Origin: Monoplex corrugatus
Taxonomy: Eukaryota > Mollusca > Gastropoda > Littorinimorpha > Ranellidae
Length of the DNA: 64,000 nucleotides
Direction of reading: 5' to 3'
NCBI GenBank assembly: GCA_030674185.1
Contig: CM060315.1
Span: forward strand, 85,372,454-85,436,453
Shown here piece after piece: positions 38,801 to 50,512 of the stretch. Both the position numbers and the translations under genes were made by a program. How positions within the stretch are numbered: position 1 is the stretch's first letter; the number at the start of each line of letters is the position of its first letter. Under the pieces are notes generated by a model that was not told the DNA's origin, searched no databases, and was given only the letters and a program-made list of their open reading frames with translations.

Positions 38801-41800
38801 TGACATTTGTGTTTGCAATCCTGTGATCTTTGTATTTACAGCCTCTGATGGTTATGTATGCAGTCCCTTGATGGTTGTATCTGCAGTCCCCTGATGTTTT
38901 GTTTGCAGTCTTCTAATGTTTGTGTTTGCAGTTCCTTGATGTGTGTCTCTTTACAGTGCCGTGATGTTTGTGTTTTCAGTCCACTGATGTTTGTGTTTCA
39001 AAGTTGCCCAATGTTTGTGTTTGCAGTCCTTTGATTTGTGTGTTTGCAATCCCCTGATATTTTTGTTTGCAGTCTCCTGATGTTTATGTTTGCGGTCCCT
39101 AATGTTTGTGTTTGCAGTCCCTTGATGTGTATGTGTTGTCAGTCTTATTGTGTGTTGTGTGTTGTTGCAGTCCCTTGATGTGTGTGTTTGGCAGTCCCCA
39201 TGATGTGTTGTATTTGCAGTCCCCCAGGTGTTTGTGTTTGCAGTACCCCATGTTTGTATTTGCAGTCCTTAGGTGTTTGTATTTGTAGTCCCCATGTTTG
39301 TATTTGCAGTCCCCTTGGTGTTTGTAATATTTGTAGTCCCCAGTTGTATTTATTCCGTTGTATGTCCCCCAATGTTTGTATTTGTAGTCCCCCAATGTTT
39401 GTATTTGTAGTCCCCCAATGTTTGTATTTGATTCCCTAGGTGTTTGTATTTGTAGTCCCCATAGTGTTTGTATTTGCAGTCCCCCAATGTTTGTATTTGT
39501 AGTCCCCCAATGTTTGTATTTGCAGTCTCCCAATGTTTGTATTTGTAGTCCCCCAATGTTTGTATTTGTAGTCCCCCAATGTTTGTATTTGTAGTCCCCC
39601 AATGTTTGTATTTGCAGTCCCCCAATGTTTGTATTTGTAGTCCCCCAGTGTTTGTATTTGTAGTCCCCCAATGTTTGTATTTGCAGTCCCCCAGTGTTTG
39701 TATTTGTAGTCCCCCAATGTTTGTATTTTGTAGTCTTTAGGTGTTTGTATTTGTAGTCCCCCAATGTTTGTATTTGCAGTCCCCCAATGTTTGTATTTGC
39801 AGTCCCCCAATGTTTGTATTTGTAGTCCCTAGGTGTTTGTATTTGCAGTCCCCCAATGTTTGTATTTGCAGTCCCTAGGTGTTTGTATTTGCAGTCCCTA
39901 GGTGTTTGTATTTGTAGTCCCCCAATGTTTGTATTTGTAGTCCCCCAATGTTTGTATTTGTAGTCCCCCAATGTTTGTATTTGTAGTCCCCCAATGTTTG
40001 TATTTGCAGTCCCCCAATGTTTGTATTTGTAGTCCCCCATTGTTTGTATTTGTAGTCCTTAGGTGTTTGTATTTGCAGTCCCCCAATGTTTGTATTTGCA
40101 GTCCCCCAGTGTTTGTATTTGCAGTCCCCCAATGTTTGTATTTGCAGTCCCCCAATGTTTGTATTTGTAGTCCCTAGGTGTTTGTATTTGCAGTCCCCCA
40201 ATGTTTGTATTTGCAGTCCCCAGGTGTTTGTATTTGTAGTCCTTAGGTGTTTGTATTTGTAGTCCTTAGGTGTTCGTATTTGCAGTCCCCCAATGTTTGT
40301 ATTTGCAGTCCTTAGGTGTTTGTATTTGCAGTCCCCCAATGTTTGTATTTGCAGTCCTTAGGTGTTTGTATTTGCAGTCCTTAGGTGTTTGTATTTGCAG
40401 TCCCCCAATGTTTGTATTTGTAGTCCTTAGGTGTTTGTATTTGCAGTCCTTAGTGTGTTTGTATTTGCAGTCCTCCAATGTTTGTATTTGCAGTCCCCCA
40501 ATGTTTGTATTTGTAGTCCCCCAATGTTTGTATTGTGTAGTCCCCCAATGTTTGTATTTGCAGTCCCCCAATGTTTGTATTTGTAGTCCCCCAATGTTTG
40601 TATTTGTAGTCCCCCAATGTTTGTATTTGTAGTCCCCCATTGTTTGTATTTGCAGTCCCCCAATGTTTGTATTTGTAGTCCCCCAATGTTTGTATTTGCA
40701 GTCCCCCAATGTTTGTATTTGCAGTCCCCCAATGTTTGTATTTGCAGTCCCCCAATGTTTGTATTTGTAGTCCCCCAATGTTTGTATTTGTAGTCCCTAG
40801 GTGTTTGTATTTGCAGTCCCCCAATGTTTGTATTTGTAGTCCCCCAATGTTTGTATTTGTAGTCCCTAGGTGTTTGTATTTGCAGTTCCCAGGTCTTTGT
40901 ATTTGCAGTCCCTAGGTGTTTGTGTTTGCAGTTCCCAGGTGTATGTGTTTGCAGTTCCCAGGTCTTTGTATTTGCAGTCCCTAGGTGTTTGTGCTTGCAG
41001 TTCCCAGGTGTTTGTATTTGCAGTTTCCAGATGTTTGTATTTGCAGTTTCTTGTGTTTGTGTTTGCGGTTACCAGGTTTTTGTGTTTGTAGTCCTCAGGT
41101 GTTTGTATTTGCAGTTCCCAGGTGTTTGTATTTGCAGTTTCTTGTGTTTGCGGTTACCAGGTTTTTGTGTTTGTAGTCCTTAGGTGTTTGTATTTGCAGT
41201 TCCCAGGTGTTTGTATTTGCAGTTACCAGGTGTTTGTATTTGCAGTTACCAGGTGTTTGTATTTGCAGTTACCAGGTGTTTGTATTTGCAGTTCCCAGGT
41301 GTTTGTGTTTGCAGTTCCTGGGTGTTTGTGTTTGCAGCAGTCCTCAGATATTTGTGTTTGCAGTCCTCAGACGTTTTAGTTGCAGTCCCCGGGTGTTCAT
41401 GCAGTCCCCAGGTGTTCATGTTTGCAGTCCCCAGGTGTTCATGTTTGCAGTCCCCAGGTGTTCATGTTTCAGTCCCAGGTGTTCATGTTTGCAGTCCCCA
41501 GGTGTTCATGTTTGCAGTCCCCAGGTGTTCATGTTTGCAGTTCCCAGTTGTTCATGTTTGCAGTTCCCAGTTGTTCATGTTTGCAGTCCCCAGGTGTTCA
41601 TGTTTGCAGTTCCCAGTTGTTCATGTTTGCAGTTCCCAGTTCATGTTTGCAGTTCCCAGTTGTTCATGTTTGCAGTCCCCAGGTGTTCATGTTTGCAGTT
41701 CCCAGTTGTTCATGTTTGCAGTTCCCAGTTCATGTTTGCTGTTCCCAGTTGTTCATGTTTGCAGTCTCCAGTTGTTCATGTTTGCAGTTCCCAATTGTTC

Positions 41801-43456
41801 ATGTTTACAGTTCCCAGTTGTTCATGTTTGCAGTCCCCAGTTGTTCATGTTTGCAGTCCCCAGTTGTTCATGTTTGCAGTCCCCAGTTCATGTTTGCAGT
41901 TCCCAGTTGTTCATGTTTGCTGTTCCCAGTTGTTCATGTTTGCAGTTCCTAGGTGTTTGTGTTTACAGTTGCAGTTGCTTGATGTTTATATTTGTTTGTG
42001 TTTGCAGTTAAAGTTGCTTATACTTACAGTTGCATTTGCAGATGTTTGCAGTTCCTTGATGTTTACATTTGCAGTTGTCTTGCTTTTGTGCAGTTGCTTA
42101 TGTTTGTGTTTGCAGTTGCTTGTTGTTTGTGTTTGTAGGGCCTACATGTTTGATGTTTATGTTTTGCACTTGCATGATGTTTGTGTTTGTAGGGCCTACA
42201 TGTTTGATGTTTATGTTTGCACTTGCATGATGTTTGTGTTTGTAGGGCCTACATGTTTGATGTTTATGTTTGCACTTGCATGATGTTTGTGTTTGTAGGG
42301 CCTACATGTTTGATGTTTATGTTTGCACTTGCATGATGTTTGTGTTTGTAGGGCCTACATGTTTGATGTTTATGTTTGCACTTGCTTGATGTTTGTGTTT
42401 GTAGGGCCTACATGTTTGATGTTTATGTTTGCACTTGCTTGATGTTTGTGTTTGTAGGGCCTACATGTTTGATGTTTATGTTTGCACTTGCTTGATGTTT
42501 GTGTTTGTAGGGCCTACATGTTTGATGTTTATGTTTGCACTTGCTTGATGTTTGTGTTTGTAGGGCCTACATGTTTGATGTTTATGTTTGCACTTGCATG
42601 ATGTTTGTGTTTGTAGGGCCTACATGTTTGATGTTTATGTTTGCACTTGCTTGATGTTTGTGTTTGTAGGGCCTACATGTTTGATGTTTATGTTTGCACT
42701 TGCATGATGTTTGTGTTTGTAGGGCCTACATGTTTGATGTTTATGTTTGCACTTGCATGATGTTTGTGTTTGTAGGGCCTACATGTTTGATGTTTATGTT
42801 TGCACTTGCATGATGTTTGTGTTTGTAGGGCCTACATGTTTGATGTTTATGTTTGCACTTGCTTGATGTTTGTGTTTGTAGGGCCTACATGTTTGATGTT
42901 TATGTTTGCACTTGCATGATGTTTGTGTTTGTAGTCACTTGAGGTTTATGTTTGCAGTTGCTTCATGTTTTTGCATTCATGGTCACTTGATGCTTGTGTG
43001 TGCAGTCACTGGATTTTGACAGTTGGTGGGACCTGTGGTTCTTGTTGGAGTTCATGATGTCCTGTGTGATGGGCTTCGTGTTGAACTATGCCATCATTCT
43101 GTGTACTTTTTACAACTCTGCCCTCACCACCACCATTGTTGGCGTTCTGAAGGTCTATCTTTTCCACTGTCTGTATCTGGCTGTGTGCTATCTGTATCTG
43201 GCTGTGTATCTCCTTTATCTGCTTCCTTCAGGAAGCTGGTGGATAGGGTGGGGACTGAAATAGTTAATATGTTACTGTTGCAGAGATGTAGGAGGAGGGA
43301 AGGACTTACGACAGTTGTGGAGATGGGGTGTGTGTGTGTGTATGTATTTGTATGTTGCATATTCTTTTTCGTAATGTTCTGAACTGATGTTACATCAACT
43401 TTTGTACTGCCTTTCATTGTGTTTTTATCAGTGGTTCTGTATTTTCAGAGAAAAAG

Positions 43457-43540
<84 letters not shown>

Positions 43541-43978
43541 GTATATGTGTAGATGCAAAGATGCAAAATGCAAATGTTTGCTTTAGGAATAAAAAATGAA
43601 ACAAATTATAAAGCATGCATCAGCTGCATTTGTAATCATGCAATACTTATTTGTTTCCATATACATCTCTATAGAATTATTTCTGTCATCAATACTGTGC
43701 ACTTAAAAATAAGGTATTGTGAGTGTATGTGTCTGTGCATGTTTGTGTCTGTGTCTCTGTCTATGTTTCTGTCCATCTGTTTGTGGTTGCTTCTTGTAGT
43801 AATAAGCTGAACAGCATCATCATTATCTTAAGAAGTGGTTTGTACCCAGTTCCTGATGTTTATAACCCCAGACGACCGCAAGGGTATAGAAATAGCTGTT
43901 TATGACATCACCATCATATTTTTCTTCTTCTTCTTTTTTTTCTTCTACTTCTTCTTCATAATTGTTATCATCAGTACC

Positions 43979-44010
<32 letters not shown>

Positions 44011-47000
44011 GGATGAGATGGTGAATATTTGGTGCCATCTGTTGTTGTGTGTGCAGAATCTGTTGGTGACTTATCTTGGTTTTCTCATTGGTGGTGACTA
44101 CATCTTCAGCATTACCAACTTCATCGGCATCAACATCAGGTACAGACAATGTACATTGATGAACCAAATAAAAAAAACACGAAAAAAGTGCAAGAACGTG
44201 TATTTAATACAACAAGACAAGACAAGCGTAAACTTTCGGCCAACTGGCCTTTGTCAAGTGTAAAATCACAAACAAGCACCAGATACAAAAATTAGGAGAA
44301 AAAGACTGAAACTTACGCTTGACAAAGGCCAGTTGGCCAAAAAATTGCGCCTCTCTTGTCTTGTTGCGCCTGTCTTGTCTTGTTGTATTAAATACGCGTT
44401 CTCATTCTTTTTCATGTTTTTTTGTGGTTCCTGTTTGCTTGAATGCGGGCAGTCACACTTGTTTTGGATAGTGTACATTGATGTCAGGGTTATGTATGTT
44501 TGACAGAGGGAGAGAAAGAGTGAAGGCCCTTGACCGATACATAATATAAGAGAGATAAAAAGACTTTACTGGCACCAGTTTCAGGTACAGAAAGGCTAAC
44601 GTACAGTGGTGCAGTGTCGGTTTAAGGGTTATGACATACTTAGGGCTGTATTTGTGTGTGATTGCTTTCACATTTCATGCATGTTCATGTAGGAATAAGC
44701 ATCATCTTGGTGATAACAATCATCTTGGTGATAATCTTGGTGATAACAATCATCTTGGTGATAACAATCATCTTGGTGATAACAATCATCTTGGTGATTA
44801 ACAATCATCTTGGTGATTAACAATCACTTTTAGTATGTTTAAGAGTCTGAAAGAGTACACAGGTTCATCCCATCCCATGTTTTTCTTTTGGATAGATAAG
44901 CACTTGTACCTGCAGAAAGTGCACATGCATGCGGACATGCCTGTGCACAGACACAAGCACACACAAATAACTGTTGCAACTTACGTATCTGTTTTGGTCA
45001 AACAGTGAAACATACATGTGGATGAAATAGCTGAGACACCATCCTCAACGCTTATCCCTGCATGGGAAATGCTAAAAGCCACATTTGATATTGATTAAAC
45101 AGATGCTAAGAAATAAGAAAACGTCAACATTTCGATATGCACAGCTAGAGAGCACGTCGATGAAAAATTCTGTACCCACCACCTATAATTTTACTGATGG
45201 TTCAGTCTTAGAAAATAAATATGCTGGAGCAGCATTTTATGTTCCAAAATTTAAAATAAAACAGTCATTTTCCACTGGGACAAACATATCTATATTTACA
45301 GTGGAATTAGTCACTATTATACAAGCATTGCATTATCTAGTTAACCTTAAACATGTGTCTTTCAAAGTAGGTCTCTTCGTTGATTCAGAATCTGTATTAT
45401 ATGCCTTACAGTCTTTTGATACAGACACAAGACCTGATTTAATTATGGAGGCAAGTCATCTAATACATCGTTTAAGGATAAAAGGTACAGATATTAGTTT
45501 ATTCTGGGTGCCTTCTCACGTTGGTCTTCACAGCAACGAAATAGTTGACAGAGCAGCTAAGCAAGGTGCACACAATTGTGGTAATTCTATAGAATTATGT
45601 ATCAATACTTCCATAAAAGAAGCTTGCAATTTGCTAGAATCAGCCTCATGGATTCATTTTCATGAACATTTCAATGAAAAGTTTATGTCACAACAAATGA
45701 TAAAACTTCCATTTCAAAATGTGTGTAAAAAAATGGCATTATTCTTCCATATATCATTTGAGATCGATTGTTGCTGTTCATTTTTGTATTCAGCTAAACG
45801 CATTGAAAATGAAACTGTAAAAATGTCAAGTGTGTTTGCGGTGAACAATTCACACTGTTTCACTGTTTATTTTACTGCAAAATGCTACATTCTTTTTTAC
45901 CAAAAATGTTTACACAAGAAAAGTATTCTGAAACTCATTTTGAAGAAATAACTTCAGATCAATCTTTTTATCAGTTAAAATTTCAGTATCATTGGTTCAA
46001 GTCCTGTTAATGCATTACTTTAAGTTTATGAAGTTTGTACTTCAGTGTTAAATTTTCCCTTCACATTGTTGATGTTAATTGTTAGTGTTAAGTTCTTGTT
46101 CCATTTTTCTGTTCTCCCACCTACTTATGTCTCTTACTCTGTCTCCCCTGTGTCTCTCCTGTGCCCCCAGTTCAACCTGCCCATCTCTCATCCTCCTTTT
46201 TTTTCCCCCGTCTAATATCACTCATAGTGAAAAGACATTAAGTCAAAGAACAAACTCACATTTGCACATACTTGCACACACAGAGGCATGCACTCCTCCA
46301 GAGGCATGTATGCATACAGATGCTGCATGTATGTGTGGATGCACATATACATGCACATGGGCACACTGGCACACATATACATGCACATGGGCACACATAT
46401 ACACATGCACACATGTATGCATGCACAGAGCCTGCCTGGTTTTATGATAGAACTACAGACCTCATGTCTTGGTTTCAGGTCTCATTCTGCACCATGAAAG
46501 TTGGCATGTTTGCAGCATATCTTAATGTTCCAGTCATTCTAGTGGTGTCACAGTATTTGATAGATCCCATTCTTCATCCACCCCGCTCTTCCTCTGTATT
46601 TCAAGACTTTGCCAATGTGTACGATTTTTAGGCAAGGTGAAGGTGTTCGACAAATGATTGCTGGCAAATTTGGGTGGAGTGCTCATGGAATTGTCCAAGA
46701 GCGACGAACAAACTCTTAACTACACACGCACGCACCACACACACAACACACACAACACAACACAACACAACACAACACAACACAACACAACACACACACA
46801 CACACACAACACACCACACCACACACACAGTGACACACAACACACACACACACACACACACCCACACACACAACACACACACAACACACACACCACACAC
46901 ACACACACACACCATGGCTGTTCTTTCCGTTCCCTTCATTTGGGAGGAAACTCCCCACCGCGCGGAGGAATGTGTTATCTTGACCCAGCCCGCCTGCCTG

Positions 47001-48484
47001 GCGCACAACACGCTGGCCGGTTGTAAGATTAGCGCGTGCCACGCTGCACAAGACTACTGCCACGCCCTTTCGCGAATCATACACACCACTGTTGGCAGTG
47101 TGCTGACAACTGATCGGTGCGAAGTTAACTGAAACATGGTTGTTGTTTGTACGTGTACACGCACATTTCTACACGAAGCTGATATCCCAGCTTTTGTCGT
47201 CAGTTGGTAGATCTTAAAACAAGCATTCCATGCATACAAAACATGCTCGGTGGAGAGACAGAATGTTCAATGAAGCAGATGATTAATGCTAGCGATCAGC
47301 CGTTATACCACTTTGACAAACTTACCCATTTTTCAACCGGTGCTACATCATGCAGTTTAGTTTTCTCAGGGTAACACGTGCCGTCACGACAAAGAGCAAA
47401 GTGTCTGCTGCTACTATGTTAAGCCAGACAACCAGTCTCACCTTCGTCTTCTGTGGAAAAGCGCCTTCTCTTGGCTTGCCCGAAAGTTTGGTAGTCCTTC
47501 CGTGAACAGCATCACCAAACACCAAACACCATTTTTTCACAGTTTGCTTTCTTTGCCAGTGCGAATTAGAATTGCCATTGATCCTTTGAGTGTAACACAC
47601 ACAAAAAAGATGTCACACACACTCAGTCATAGTCGAAATGGCGCCCGTTTTCAAGTTATAACTAAGCACGCTGTCAATCAGTCTTTTCTTTGCCTGTTTG
47701 CTGGCTTTTAGTGGTCTACCACGTTTGCTTTGGCTAGTGAAATGACAATACACTGGTGCACTGGCTGATTGAAAGAGACGGGTCATATTTGGTCCAGATG
47801 AGGGACCCTTTTCAGACTGTTTCTGCGGCGTTTTCTGTTGCTTGTGAACACACGTTTGTTCTGTGTTTGGAATTGCTCAGGCGCTTGTAACATCTTTCAC
47901 ACACATGACTTCGGATGTTTGTTTTCAGAGTCTTCATGAACATGAACGTTGTAACAGGAAGAAAGGGCTTCAGAATATTTTGAACAAAGTTTCACATTCC
48001 TTCATTTGTCTTTCACTTGTCGCTTCACACATTCACCACAAAGTCTACACAAAGAATTGAGCTGGAAAACATGCTCAGACAAAGAATGTTCTCTCTCCCA
48101 CTCCATGACAGATTCAGTTACAGACCTCAGCATTATCATACACACGTTACTTTTTCTCACATATCACAGCAACCATTCATGAGGCCAGGCAGAAAATCAC
48201 ATGAACATAACCACAAACAGTTCCCCTACATGTCTGTCGAAACCTTGAGTGTGTCAAAAATATTTTTCCGTGCTTTAATACAAACCGAACATCAAAAAAA
48301 AATTAAGCGTGCCTAGTCCACGCAAGTGACAACAAAGAAGGCGGAATTCTTGCACACGATGGCGGCAGTGCCTGGAGTACAGGGTCAGAGCGGGGTCAGT
48401 GCCGGAGTAGCCCAGCGCCGGCATCCAACTAAAGGGAACGATTTCAGCAAAACTGAGCCGCTGTGACACACACACACACACACA

Positions 48485-48515
<31 letters not shown>

Positions 48516-50476
48516 CAACACACAACACACACACACACCACACACACACACACACACCACACGAATCCTATGTGTTAAAATATTAGTAAGTGGAATGTGA
48601 TGAATACAGATTATTCACCAGACTCTGCTGCATTTTCCCTTGATGAATTTTCAGTCTCATTCCAAGACCTTCTTTGGACCAAGTTTGACCCGTTTTCACC
48701 AGGGAAGTGAAAAGGTGTGGCCAATGAAAATGTCATGTGTCCTTGATTTGAGAAGACAGAGAAGAAAGTTGGAGAAATTCCTTATAAGATTTTCCTTAGT
48801 GACCAAATGAATTCTCTCATGAATTTTGATTGAGCTATTTTGAATTACTTTTTGCAGTTGTCAAAAAGTGCATCATAAGCTTCAGAACAGTGTATTGAGT
48901 GTTGTTCTGTATGGAGTTGAATTGTGTTGGTGGTGTGAAAACTACCATTTTCAGGTGTTTCAGTGAAGTTTTGGTGAGTGGTATCATTTCAATTTTTTGT
49001 TTTTTTTGTTTTGTTTGCTTGAGTGAATTTCACATTGACACTTGTTGTACATCTTAAAAAAAAAAAAAACCAAAACAATCTGCAGCCTAAATCTCTGTTT
49101 CACCCTGATAGATCCTTACTGGCTTTCTGAGGTGTACCTTGGTTTGTTCACCTGCGATTTGTGCCCCAGTTTGTGTTGTGAGAATAGATCACAAACAGTT
49201 TGCTGTGTGGCTGGCTGTCCATTGGCCTCCCTTGGCGTGACATGATCAGAAAGCCCAAGGTGACTGTTTTACAGCAGGCTGGCTGGCTGGCCCAGTTGAT
49301 GAAGTTGTGTAACATAAAAACTGACCTTATTACTGCTCACTTTAAATTTTACAGCCATTTTTGTAGTATCAGCTTAATGTTTTATAGATCTCATGTACCC
49401 CTTCCTTCTCATTTCAAGATTTTGCCAACATATAGGGCTTTGCACAGGCTCAGGGATTCTGCCAGGTAATTATTGGCAGGTTTGGGTGGAGCATATATGG
49501 AATAGTCCAGCTGTGATGAATTCCTCTGGAACATACTTGAAAGAAATGGTGGAAATAATACCAGTCCGCCATCATATTCACTGGCAGAGCTTTAAGCGGT
49601 GTGATCATATTGCAATGCAACCCCACCAGTTCGATAAAAAAAAAGCACAAAACAAACATGTATGTGGGTTAAAGCTGGAAGCAGACCAAGGCAAACCTGG
49701 ATCGGGGACATGAAGGAGATCCCGATATCATATGGCATATCTCCTCTTTCGGCCTTCCAGCTTGTTGCTGACCCTTGACTCTTTCTCCTCATGGTACAAC
49801 AAGGGTACAGATGACAGTAAAGAAAGAAGCCACTGGTGGTCAAATGGTATAATTCTGCAGCAGTCATGGAATGAAATTTTTAAAATTCATCAAGAAGTGT
49901 GTATGTTATGTTGGTGCACAGTCTGCATTTTTCATCTTTGACAGTTCAGCAGTTATACACTTTTTCTGGGTGTGAGCATGCTGGGTATTTTGGTGTTTCT
50001 GTAAGTGAGCAAACACTAGTATGGCTTACAGGGTCTTTAGTGTGTATATTTGATGTTCTGCATAGGTGTACACATGAAAGGGTTCAGGCACTTGCTGATC
50101 TGGGAGATTGAAAAAATCTCTGTTTACCCACCAGGTGCCTCCCAAGTGGAAGTCTATCATCTGACTTAATCAACTTAGTTATTGTATCATCAAGGCTGAT
50201 GGTCCACGAGCCTTCTCTGTTTCTGGTCCACTCTCCTGGAACAAACTTCCTCTCTCAGTCCATCAGCAACCTACTTTTGTCTCCTTCAAGTCCGCTCTCA
50301 AAACTCACCTTTTCTCCTCTGCATAAAATCCTGACCTCACTCTGCAGCCTGTCTCCGCTCGGAGGGGAATCACATTGTTATAATATATAATTGTATATGA
50401 TATGCTCTCTATAATTTTCCATTGCTTTTATTCTTGCTTTTATTGCTTTTATTCTTTCTCCCCATTTATAGCCATG

Positions 50477-50512
<36 letters not shown>

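Noticed and set aside
38594..42283. Long frames rich in YKHWGTTN or [10 protein letters not shown] on either strand
   Set aside because: These are artefacts of the ~23-bp array. Frames on both strands are equally open and periodic.
45985..46012. Possible tRNA B box (GGTTCAAGTCC at about 45993)
   Set aside because: No A box or cloverleaf can be formed upstream, so it is probably chance.
46826..46840. CACAGTG heptamer near the RAG1-like remnant, possible recombination signal
   Set aside because: It lies in a CA-rich microsatellite where such a heptamer is expected by chance. No nonamer or partner was found.
46720..47084. Cys/Val-rich and His/Thr-rich frames on both strands
   Set aside because: They are produced by (CA)n/(ACAAC)n microsatellite sequence.
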